A DNA stretch of 50,929 nucleotides from Fischerella muscicola PCC 7414 (GTDB lineage: Bacteria > Cyanobacteriota > Cyanobacteriia > Cyanobacteriales > Nostocaceae), in NCBI RefSeq assembly GCF_000317205.1, contig NZ_AJLK01000057.1:1-50929 (forward strand). Direction: 5' to 3'. The notes beneath the pieces are model-generated. The model was not told the DNA's origin and did no database searches. It saw only the letters and a program-made list of their open reading frames with translations. Below are positions 36,139 to 43,738 of this stretch, one piece after another (the stretch's first letter is position 1; each line of letters starts with the position of its first letter). Both the position numbers and the translations under genes were made by a program.

Positions 36139-36190
36139 TTGCAAGATAATTAAGATTGTTTTATGATATATGTACATAAACATGTACATA
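36139..36190 (+). promoter_or_regulatory. yefM-yoeB promoter and operator (paired TGTACA)
   Basis: A -35 TTGCAA (36139-36144) and -10 TATGAT (36162-36167) are separated by 17 bp. Directly downstream lies a perfect inverted repeat, TATGTACAT / ATGTACATA (36169-36177 and 36182-36190), so that two TGTACA hexamers sit 12 bp apart centre to centre. This is the geometry known for the E. coli YefM-YoeB autorepression operator. The predicted transcript would start within the operator, so the ATG at 36163 cannot be the real start of yefM. Confidence 0.75.
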
Positions 36191-36195
36191 AACTG

Positions 36196-36501
36196 ATGTT
36201 GTCCTACAAAATCACATCCCCAACCGATGCCAGAAATGACTTTTTTAAGTTGTTAGACCTAGTAGTAGAAAATCATCAGGTGTATATTATCAACCGTCGT
36301 GGTGGTGAAAATGTCGCCTTGATTGCTGAGTCAGACTTGGTAAGTTTAGTTGAGACTGTTTATCTTTTGCGTTCTCCTGCTAATGCTCATCGTTTACTGG
36401 ATGCAATAGAGGAGTCGAAAACAGGAAAGATTCAACCTCAAACTATCGCAGAACTTCAGCAGGAGTTGGGGATTGAACAAGAAGAAGAAAAAGAAAGCTG
36501 A
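36196..36501 (+). CDS. yefM: YefM-type antitoxin (Phd/YefM family)
   Basis: 101 residues from ATG 36196. The N-terminal Phd/YefM fold reads SYKITSPTDARNDFFKLLDL, with INRRGGENVALI in the third strand; then comes the YefM-specific VYLLRSPANAHRLLDAIEES. The acidic C-terminus should wrap the toxin. With YoeB it acts as an autorepressor on the TGTACA operator just upstream. The start is chosen downstream of the predicted transcription start. The gene overlaps yoeB by 29 bp, which favours tightly coupled synthesis. Confidence 0.87.
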   Translation: MLSYKITSPTDARNDFFKLLDLVVENHQVYIINRRGGENVALIAESDLVSLVETVYLLRSPANAHRLLDAIEESKTGKIQPQTIAELQQELGIEQEEEKES

Positions 36502-36790
36502 AGCTGAGGAAATTAACCCAGTTGTAGTTAATCGTAGTCCTGGTTTTAGTTCTAAATTCAAAGAAGATTTAGCTTGGTGGTTCAAGCAAGATTTTCAGAA
36601 AGCGTCCAAAATATTGGATTTGGTAACGGCTGTCATGCAAGATCCTTTTGAGGGTATTGGAAAACCAGAACCATTGAAGTATTTGGATGCAGACATTTGG
36701 TCACGACGAATCGATTTAGAACATCGGCTTGTCTATCGAGTGGGAAATACTCAGATTGATTTTCTTACTTGTCGGTATCACTACGAATAA
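36473..36790 (+). CDS. yoeB: YoeB-type mRNA interferase toxin (Txe/YoeB family)
   Basis: 105 residues. The YoeB core is highly typical: DPFEGIGKPEPLKYL, WSRRIDLEHRLVYRV and a C-terminal CRYHYE, containing the Glu, Arg, His and Tyr residues used in ribosome-dependent mRNA cleavage. The start is TTG with AGGAG seven bases upstream, inside yefM. The N-terminus is about 20 residues longer than in E. coli YoeB and very Lys-rich (NKKKKKKAEAEE); a weak TTG may keep toxin levels below antitoxin levels. Confidence 0.87.
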   Translation: MNKKKKKKAEAEEINPVVVNRSPGFSSKFKEDLAWWFKQDFQKASKILDLVTAVMQDPFEGIGKPEPLKYLDADIWSRRIDLEHRLVYRVGNTQIDFLTCRYHYE

Positions 36791-36839
36791 TATCAAGTCA
36801 GCCGTTCATGAACTTGGTACACAACCTCGCCATGAAAAT

Positions 36840-36965
36840 TTTTACCCCTTCAGCCATCAGCCATCAGCCATCTGCCATCAGCCATCAGCCATCTGCCATC
36901 TGCCATCAGCCATCTGCCATCTGCCATCTGCCATCTGCCATCAGCCATCAGCCATCTGCCTTATT
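36840..36965. repeat. Heptamer array CAGCCAT/CTGCCAT
   Basis: About 16 units of the heptamers CAGCCAT and CTGCCAT in irregular order, the complement of ATGGCAG-type units seen at 47817-47945. It lies in the gap between yoeB and the convergent AI-2E permease gene. Confidence 0.9.
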
Positions 36966-37061
36966 TTCAAGCTAGGCTAATTGCTTACGATATTATCTAA
37001 CGCAGTTGGGCATTGGATATGGGGCATAGTAATACCCCAATTACCAATTACCCATTACCAA

Positions 37062-38159
37062 TTACTGCAAAGTTGACTCATTTATTAACACCTCTGGTAA
37101 CTTCTCATCCTCAACAGAAATACTTTTAGGGAACTCAGCAAAACCATCGATCGCATCTTTGATAAAACCAGCTAAAGGAACAGCAAGCACTAACCCTAAT
37201 AATCCACCAACATAAGTCCCTATCAGTAAAGAGATGATCACCCAGATAGGTCTTAAACCAGTAAAACTACCTAAAATACGGGGTGCGATCGCTTGGTCAA
37301 CTAACTGATCTAAAATCAGGGATAGAACTAAAACTTTGACAGCTAACCAAATGTCGTGGGTTGCGAGTATAAAAGCAATAATAAAATAACTAACAATATC
37401 ACCAAAAGGAACTAAGCTCAAAATTCCCACACCCAAACCAAATACTAAACCAAATCGCAGTTTCAGGATTAAAAATAAGATAGTTTCTGTTACTCCCAGC
37501 ATTAAAGCTAAAATCACCTGACCAATCAGAAAGTTCTGAAAATTCTTTTGAAGAGATTGCTGTATCTGCTGAGATAATCCAAAAGGTATCTTTTTAAATA
37601 TTCCTTTCCAAATCCTTTCACCATCTATTAACATATATACTGTTAGTACAACAGTGATTAAAGCTTCGGAAACGCTATCAATAGTATCTACAATAATACT
37701 AAATAGCTTATCGCTTACTTCTTCTAATTCATTAGGCAAACTATTAATTGACTGAGTAAATATTTCACTGAAATTAATATTTAATTTGTGACTGGCTGCC
37801 CAATCGTTGAGAAATTGAAGTTTTTGTTCAGTAGTATCAATCCATTGTGGAACTGATTTAGTCATTTCATTTAATTGTTGTAGAGCAATGGGTAACAAAG
37901 TAATACCCAAGCTGACCACAATTACTAACGTTGAAATCAAAACTAATAACACTGCATATTTACGTTGTATTCCTCGTTTCTCAAGAAGTGCAACAGGGTA
38001 GTCCAAAATAAATGCTAACAAAGTAGCCAAAACTAAAATAGTAACTATGGGTTGAAAATATTGAAACAATTTAAAAGCTAACCAACCATTGAGAAAAACT
38101 AATGGAAAGAGTAGGGTCAAAATTAACCATTGTAGTAGTTTATTTAGAGAAAGCATCAT
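37062..38159 (-). CDS. AI-2E family transporter (PerM/DUF20)
   Basis: 365 residues with about eight membrane helices in the typical layout: two pairs at the N-terminus, a long soluble segment (about 95-165), then a cluster of helices. GILSLVPFGDIVSYFIIAF, then DQLVDQAIAPRILGS and GLRPIWVIISLLIGTYVGGLLG are family signatures. Members export small molecules or ions; the name AI-2E should not be taken as proof of autoinducer transport. The gene looks complete, in contrast with the truncated relative at 49365. Confidence 0.85.
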   Translation of the reverse strand: MMLSLNKLLQWLILTLLFPLVFLNGWLAFKLFQYFQPIVTILVLATLLAFILDYPVALLEKRGIQRKYAVLLVLISTLVIVVSLGITLLPIALQQLNEMTKSVPQWIDTTEQKLQFLNDWAASHKLNINFSEIFTQSINSLPNELEEVSDKLFSIIVDTIDSVSEALITVVLTVYMLIDGERIWKGIFKKIPFGLSQQIQQSLQKNFQNFLIGQVILALMLGVTETILFLILKLRFGLVFGLGVGILSLVPFGDIVSYFIIAFILATHDIWLAVKVLVLSLILDQLVDQAIAPRILGSFTGLRPIWVIISLLIGTYVGGLLGLVLAVPLAGFIKDAIDGFAEFPKSISVEDEKLPEVLINESTLQ

Positions 38160-38535
38160 TTAAAATGAACAAAGTTACGCTTGGTGTGAATTGAGTAGAG
38201 ATGCCAGGAACATTGTGTCTGGTACAAATATTATGCTCTTTCCCCCGTTGCGGGGAGATAGAGGGGATGGACACAGGTAGATTTTTCGAGCGGTAATAAC
38301 TCTTATTAGCAACTCTGTTTTATTTTTGTTTGGCTGTTGAGTATCAAAAGTTTGAAAATTTGCTTTAGCATTCTACCACTTGAGTTAGATAATCTAAAAC
38401 TAGAAAAGTAAAATAAGTATTTTAAACGCAGAGGGGCGCGGAGTTAGCGCACCAGGTAGCAGAGTTTTTTCACATTATAATCCGCTAGATTTTATACTCG
38501 TAAATTGGGGATTTAGGTCTATTAATTTTAAGTTT
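38160..38535. other. Gene-free stretch with decayed repeats
   Basis: Holds a diverged copy of the ACGTGCCATGGCACGT palindrome family (about 38191-38225, GTAGAGATGCCAGG and GTGTCTGGTAC), a GC-rich CCCCGTTGCGGGGA hairpin near 38255, and a GCAGAGGGGCGCGGAG block near 38430 of a kind common between cyanobacterial genes. No open frame or promoter that I can support. Confidence 0.55.
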
Positions 38536-39246
38536 TTAAAGTCCAGCAAACCATTCGTAACCCTGGTCTTCCCAATAGCCTTTTAAGGGAAATAAACTAC
38601 TAACTAAAGTAATTCTAGTTATCCATTTACTTTGCTTGTAACCAAGTTTAATTGGTGAAGCCAAACGCAAGGGCGCACCATTCTCTTTTGGTAGAGGTTC
38701 ACCATTTTTTTGATATGCTAATAATGTTTGGGGATGCAATACGGAAGCAATATCCCAACTGGAATAATAGCCATCTGCTGATTGAAAGTAGACATATTTA
38801 ACATTCTTTTGGGGTTGGGCAATAGCTACAATTTCTTGCAGACGTACACCACCCCATTGCACGATCGCCGCCCAACCCTCTACGCATACATGACGAATAA
38901 TCATCTCAGTCATAGGCAAAGTCTGAATATCGGCTATGCTGAGGCTAAGGGGATTATTTACCTCACCATCAACAATCAAACTATACTTAATTGGATCAAT
39001 AACGGGAGTACCTCTAAAGCTATTGATGATCAAAGCTTCTGGTTGAATTTCACTCTTAGAGAATTCTGGTACAGGCTGATGTGATTTAAATAATAAGGTT
39101 TCTAGTCTCTGGTTTAACGGTTCAGAAACTTCACCAACAACATCTTCTAATATTGGTACACCACAGCCACTAAGAAGAAAACTAATACCAGATAGTCCAG
39201 AAATTTGTAACAACTGACGGCGTGATAATTTATGAATTAAAGGCAT
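38536..39246 (-). CDS. Molybdopterin-dependent oxidoreductase (SUOX/MsrP-like fold)
   Basis: 236 residues. An SRRQLLQ twin-arginine motif and a hydrophobic stretch ending in LLSGCG suggest Tat export and perhaps a lipid anchor. The oxidoreductase molybdopterin-binding domain spans about 75-225; the Cys in IIRHVCVEGWAAIVQW is the expected Mo ligand. ENGAPLRLASPIKLGYKQSK lines the cofactor site. The substrate is unknown; relatives include sulfite oxidase and the MsrP sulfoxide reductase. The cytochrome b561-like gene upstream on the same strand is a natural electron partner. Confidence 0.83.
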   Translation of the reverse strand: MPLIHKLSRRQLLQISGLSGISFLLSGCGVPILEDVVGEVSEPLNQRLETLLFKSHQPVPEFSKSEIQPEALIINSFRGTPVIDPIKYSLIVDGEVNNPLSLSIADIQTLPMTEMIIRHVCVEGWAAIVQWGGVRLQEIVAIAQPQKNVKYVYFQSADGYYSSWDIASVLHPQTLLAYQKNGEPLPKENGAPLRLASPIKLGYKQSKWITRITLVSSLFPLKGYWEDQGYEWFAGL

Positions 39247-39249
39247 AAT

Positions 39250-39488
39250 TTTAATTTGTTGGTTGTTGGTTGTTGGTTGTTGGTTGTTGGTTGTTGTACC
39301 AGACGTGCCATGGCACGTCTGTACATTGGTTAGTGGTTACAACTTGCGACTTGCGACTTGCGACTTCTGACTCCCCACACTCCTCACACTCCTCACACTC
39401 CCCATTCATTGCCCCTAATCCCCACTTCCTTAGGGAAGTGGGGGGCGGTGAGTTCCCCACTGCGTCACCTCCCCATCTCTCCACTGCG
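39250..39488. repeat. Repeat mosaic inside the oxidoreductase/cytochrome b unit
   Basis: From left to right: TTGGTTG heptamers, a perfect copy of the palindrome with core ACGTGCCATGGCACGT (39300-39321), GACTTGC heptamers (39345-39366), nonamers CTCCTCACA, and an inverted copy of the GGGGAACTCACC/GTGGGGATTAGGGGCA dispersed element. It separates two genes that otherwise look like one operon. Confidence 0.88.
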
Positions 39489-40088
39489 TCACCAAAACAT
39501 TGAATCTGTCAACTCCGAACCACCTGCTTTTTTTCCCAACCACCAGTGAACAATCACAAAAATAATCACAATTGGTACTGAAGAAAAGTGCATAATTCTC
39601 AATCCTTGCCAACTACCAAACATATCAACAATCCAAGGAAATTGAGCAGGTTTGTACATGCCTATACCTGTAAATAATGCCAAAAGCAGAATGGGAATTA
39701 TACTTGTATAAACTATACGATGCCAAGCATAAATAAGGCGTTTGGGATTTTGAGTTTTTTGTAATGCTTTGATGTCATTAGCGCCTACAAATCGGTGTCG
39801 CCAGCGACGGGTGATGAAAATATAAAAGCCATACCACAAAAGGTTAAGTGAAAATAACCACATCGCTGCAAAATGCCAATGTCTTCCTCCTGCTAACCAA
39901 CCACCCAAGGTAAATATCGGTGGAATATGCAAACCTGAACGTCCACCGAAAACAGGGTTAGCATTGTAAATTTGCAGTCCGCTAGTGAGCATGATAAATA
40001 GGCTAATGATGTTAACCCAGTGGAAAAACTTAGCTCCCATCGCTTGGATTGGTAACTTTCGATGCTTAGGAGTAACACTCAAAGTCAT
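39489..40088 (-). CDS. Cytochrome b561/b6-type membrane protein
   Basis: 199 residues with four membrane helices and His residues in positions fitting two hemes: KFFHWVNIISLFIML (first helix), HWHFAAMWLFSLNLLWYGF (second), YAWHRIVYTSIIPILLL (third) and IMHFSSVPIVIIFVIVHWW (fourth). It should take electrons to or from the quinone pool and pass them to the periplasmic molybdopterin enzyme encoded 242 bp downstream, as FdnI-like or MsrQ-like partners do. The assignment of the pair rests on gene order and family. Confidence 0.83.
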   Translation of the reverse strand: MTLSVTPKHRKLPIQAMGAKFFHWVNIISLFIMLTSGLQIYNANPVFGGRSGLHIPPIFTLGGWLAGGRHWHFAAMWLFSLNLLWYGFYIFITRRWRHRFVGANDIKALQKTQNPKRLIYAWHRIVYTSIIPILLLALFTGIGMYKPAQFPWIVDMFGSWQGLRIMHFSSVPIVIIFVIVHWWLGKKAGGSELTDSMFW

Positions 40089-40532
40089 AAATATTCAGTG
40101 AGTATTCAACAAGGAACAAAAAAGCAAGAAAAATAGACTTTTGAGAAAGTAATTAAGGTGAGAAGTGGGTAATGGTTCAAGACTTAAGAGACTTTTAACC
40201 TTTCCTCTAACTTATTTATCCCTATTTTTGTCAGTTTAATTTTTATGCATGTTTGTATATATAGTTTATGACTAGGTAGCTGGGAAAAAGCAGAGTAAAA
40301 AAAGCAGAAGTATAAAAATTTTCTTAATCAGGCTGTAGGTCTTATTTTCATGAGTGATTTTCCAAACATTATTACCATCTTTGCTGGTAAGAGATTTTTC
40401 AATTTGCATAGCTGCTGGTACGATGATAAAAATATCCTATTATTTCTAGTAAATTGTAAAATGTTTTAGCACCCCGATAAATATAAAGAAATAATTTGAG
40501 GCAAAATTATATACAATAAGAGCCGATGACTG
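40089..40532. other. AT-rich divergent intergenic region
   Basis: 444 bp between the cytochrome b gene (minus) and the AAA-GGDEF gene (plus). It is AT-rich, without the heptamer arrays of other gaps. It must carry both promoters, and it has many TATA-like words (such as TATATATAGT near 40256), but no -35/-10 pair stands out. No small gene was found. Confidence 0.5.
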
Positions 40533-42518
40533 ATGACTATAGATGAAGTAATACTTCTACTAAAAGCAACCTTACCCAATGCATTGACTCCGCTCCAAGA
40601 ATTAGTATTACGTTCTTCTTGGGAAGGAAAAACTTACACTAACATAGCGTTAGAAGCACACTACGGAGAAGAGCGAGTTAGGAAAGTTGCCTCTCATTTA
40701 TGGCAATTAATGAGTGATTTTTGGAAAGAACCGATTAACAAATCAAACTTTCGCCAAACTCTGGAGCCTCGTCAACTCAGTAGAATGCAGCACCAGTTTA
40801 TTAGAGAATATAATCGTGCTGCTACAGCAATATCCTTAGAATTTCCCGCAGGGCCAGTATCTCTCGATTCTAGATTTTACATTCCTCGCCCCCCAATTGA
40901 GGAATTAGCCTACACAGAAATTGCTGAGCCAGGAAGTGTGATCTGCATCAAAGCCCCTAAAAAAATGGGTAAAAGCTCACTAGTTTTAAGGATTTTGGCT
41001 CATGCAACCAATCTTGGCTATGAGACTGTAAGTCTGGACTTTCAACAAGCAGATAAAGCAGTATTTGTCAATCTTGATAAATTTTTGCGCTGGTTTTGTG
41101 CCAATCTCAGTAGAGAGTTACAGCTAGAACCGAAACTCAATGAGTTTTGGGATGAGGATATGGGCAGTAAAATTAGCTGTTCTTTGTATGTTCAGACATA
41201 CTTGCTACAGTCAATCAAAACTCCCCTGGTTTTGGTATTGAATGAAGTAGATTGGGTGTTTGAGTATCCAGAAATTGCCGCAGAATTTTTACCATTATTG
41301 TGTTCCTGGTATGAACAGGCAAAACGAGTGGAGATTTGGCAAAAACTTCGCATGGTAATGGTTTACTCTACAGAAGTTTGTTTACCTTTGAAGGTAACTC
41401 AATCTCCGTTTAATATTGGTTTACCATTGCGGTTGCCACCGTTTACAAAAGAGCAAGTGCAGAATTTAGCCCAGTGTCACGGACTAGACTGGACAGATAA
41501 CTCTGATGCTGACAAATTAATGGCGATGGTAGGCGGACATCCTTACTTAGTCCGGTTGGCATTGTATCATCTTGTCGGTAAGGGGGGCTTAGAAAACGAT
41601 TTAGGACAGATATTACAACAAGCACCCACAGACACAGGAATTTATAGAGACTATTTGAATCAGTACATGCTCATGCTGCAACAGGAGACACAACTGGCAA
41701 ATGCATTTTGTGAAGTCGTTACAGCTACAGAGCCTGTAAAAATAGAACCAATGCTGGCATATCAATTAAATAGTATTGGGCTTGTGAAATTAGAGGGCGA
41801 TCGCGTTAGTGTAGCATCTGAATTACTTCGCCTATATTTTCGAGAAAAACTTAATAGAAGTAATAGTGAAAGTAGTTGGCGTGTGGCAGAATTGGAAAAA
41901 GAAAACCAACAATTACGCATTCTTTCTAGTTTAGATGAATTAACCCAGTTAGCTAATCGCCGTTATTTTTATACTTATTTGCAACTTGAATGGCAACGCT
42001 CGAGGCGTGAACTTACTCCCTTATCAATGATTTTATGTGATATAGATTATTTCAAAATTTACAATAAAACCTACGGAAATAACGCCGGAGATATTTGTTT
42101 GCAGCAAATTGCTCACACTATTCGTGAGAGTATTAAGCATTTTTTGGTAAATAATCATCTCTCCTATGTCAGTACAGCTTTAGGTGCGGAGAATTCTCGC
42201 AATCTGAATATGAGACACGAAAATAACTCATTATTGATGGCTCGTTATGGGGGAGAAGAGTTTGCAATTCTGCTGGATGTGGATGCAGTTACAGCTGTAT
42301 ACATTGCGGAAAAGATTCGCGAACAAGTCAAAGCTTTAGCAATTACCTGCGAATATCCTGGTATTGGTGGCTTACCAGCTAATGTTTTAACTGTGAGCTT
42401 AGGTGTAGCTAGCATTATTCCCGAAGAGGAAAGCGAACCTGAGATTTTAGTTAATACAGCAGAAAAAGCACTCTACCAAGCCAAAAGAAAGGGACGCGAT
42501 CGCGTTATTCTCGGTTAA
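40533..42518 (+). CDS. AAA-type ATPase fused to a GGDEF diguanylate cyclase
   Basis: 661 residues. Residues 1-75 form a helical domain like the N-terminal domain of cyanobacterial vMAP/STAND proteins (LTPLQELVLRSSWEGKTYTN). An AAA-35-like ATPase follows at about 105-440: Walker A APKKMGKSS (141-149, first Gly replaced by Ala) and Walker B LVLVLNEVD (232-240, Asp replaced by Asn). A GGDEF domain starts at about 465: CDIDYFK (502-508) and RYGGEEF (571-577), both intact. No RxxD inhibitory site precedes GGEEF, and there is a 25-residue insert. It should make c-di-GMP under control of the ATPase module. Altered Walker residues suggest sensing without normal hydrolysis. Confidence 0.82.
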   Translation: MTIDEVILLLKATLPNALTPLQELVLRSSWEGKTYTNIALEAHYGEERVRKVASHLWQLMSDFWKEPINKSNFRQTLEPRQLSRMQHQFIREYNRAATAISLEFPAGPVSLDSRFYIPRPPIEELAYTEIAEPGSVICIKAPKKMGKSSLVLRILAHATNLGYETVSLDFQQADKAVFVNLDKFLRWFCANLSRELQLEPKLNEFWDEDMGSKISCSLYVQTYLLQSIKTPLVLVLNEVDWVFEYPEIAAEFLPLLCSWYEQAKRVEIWQKLRMVMVYSTEVCLPLKVTQSPFNIGLPLRLPPFTKEQVQNLAQCHGLDWTDNSDADKLMAMVGGHPYLVRLALYHLVGKGGLENDLGQILQQAPTDTGIYRDYLNQYMLMLQQETQLANAFCEVVTATEPVKIEPMLAYQLNSIGLVKLEGDRVSVASELLRLYFREKLNRSNSESSWRVAELEKENQQLRILSSLDELTQLANRRYFYTYLQLEWQRSRRELTPLSMILCDIDYFKIYNKTYGNNAGDICLQQIAHTIRESIKHFLVNNHLSYVSTALGAENSRNLNMRHENNSLLMARYGGEEFAILLDVDAVTAVYIAEKIREQVKALAITCEYPGIGGLPANVLTVSLGVASIIPEEESEPEILVNTAEKALYQAKRKGRDRVILG

Positions 42519-42712
42519 TCAATTACCCGAAATTCATTGCGAGTCAACGACACCAAAATATTTTCATCATCTACTTTGATCAGCCAGCGCTCACTTGGTT
42601 TATCATCAGAAAGTTGTTCAGGACAAAAAACAACTCCGGTTTTGCCAGCCACGTAGGCTGGTTCGAGAATTAATACTCTGGCTCCTACTTGAACATTATC
42701 TGAGTTATGCAA
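42515..42712 (-). CDS. Small KOW-like conserved protein, 65 aa
   Basis: A short protein with VGARVLILEPAYVAGKTGVV followed by ERWLIKVDDENILVSL, a pattern close to a KOW/SH3-type beta barrel. No signal or membrane segment. It overlaps the end of the AAA-GGDEF gene by 4 bp in convergent orientation. Similar small proteins occur in cyanobacteria without a known role. Confidence 0.6.
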   Translation of the reverse strand: MHNSDNVQVGARVLILEPAYVAGKTGVVFCPEQLSDDKPSERWLIKVDDENILVSLTRNEFRVID

Positions 42713-42855
42713 TAGCTCTGTTAATTATGTAAGTAAAATCCGATGTTAATCATAACCTAAAATTAACCTTTTCTTAATCTAAAAGATCCACTTTCTCTGT
42801 TTTTCCTGTAATACAACGTTTGTTGACTACACACCAACAACAGAGTCATCAGAAA

Positions 42856-43560
42856 TTAATCGCGCCACAAAGCAATTCCACCTAATAAACCAGTAATGTT
42901 GGGAATAATTTTTACATTTGTTGGCAACTGAATTTTTACCCTTGTTGCTTCACCGCCACCGATATACAGATAATCATAATTAAATAGATGTTGCAGAGTT
43001 GCGATCGCCTTGAGTAAACGCCTGTTCCATTTGTCATTGCCGACTTTTTCTAATGCTGCTCTTCCTAGCTGTTGTTCGTAGGTTTCGCCTTTGCGGAAGG
43101 GATGATGTCCCATTTCCAAATTTGGCACTAATTTTCCATCTACAAATAAAGCTGAACCAAACCCAGTCCCCAAAGTAATCACCATCTCTACACCTTTACC
43201 TTGGATTGCTCCCAAACCTTGCATATCGGCGTCGTTAACAACTCGCACAGGTTTACCCAAGCGTTCTGATAACACACCTGCCAAATCAAACCCAATCCAA
43301 TCTGGGTCTAAATTTACAGCAGTTTGGGTGACACCATTGCGTACCACACCAGGAAAACCCACCGAAACCCGATCAAATTCACCTTGAGTAGAAGCTAAAG
43401 TTGCGATCGCACTAATAACAGATAATGGTTTGGCAGGTTGGGGTGTTTCTAAACGCGATCTTTGAGTTAAAGGATTGCCTGTAATATCTAAAACAATGAC
43501 TTTTACACCACTACCACCAATATCAACTGATAAAGTCCTGATTTGCTCAGTGTTTTCCAT
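42856..43560 (-). CDS. ROK-family sugar kinase (polyphosphate glucokinase-like)
   Basis: 234 residues. The phosphate-1 motif LSVDIGGSGVKVIVLD is at the N-terminus, the catalytic Asp lies in VRVVNDADMQGLGAI, and ITLGTGFGSALFVDG is phosphate-2. It lacks the CxCG(x)xGC zinc motif of ROK repressors and has no DNA-binding domain, so it is an enzyme. The NDADMQGLGA form and short length resemble polyphosphate/ATP glucokinases (PpgK). It likely phosphorylates glucose in the cytoplasm. Gene stands alone between two signalling genes. Confidence 0.82.
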   Translation of the reverse strand: MENTEQIRTLSVDIGGSGVKVIVLDITGNPLTQRSRLETPQPAKPLSVISAIATLASTQGEFDRVSVGFPGVVRNGVTQTAVNLDPDWIGFDLAGVLSERLGKPVRVVNDADMQGLGAIQGKGVEMVITLGTGFGSALFVDGKLVPNLEMGHHPFRKGETYEQQLGRAALEKVGNDKWNRRLLKAIATLQHLFNYDYLYIGGGEATRVKIQLPTNVKIIPNITGLLGGIALWRD

Positions 43561-43738
43561 GATGGTTTATCCTGTTTAGTTCCTATATTGACTAGTGATA
43601 ATTGTCACTAATATAGGTAAAATTCTTGTTAAGACCTTGTTATTTTCCTCTATTGATTGGCGATTTACCACGTTGGATGCTAGGGACAAATGACATCGTT
43701 TCTACCCTTGATCGCAACTGTGGTGGAGTACTAGCTTA

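Noticed and set aside
36163-36195. Upstream ATG of yefM
   Set aside because: It overlaps the -10 hexamer and lies before the predicted transcription start and operator.
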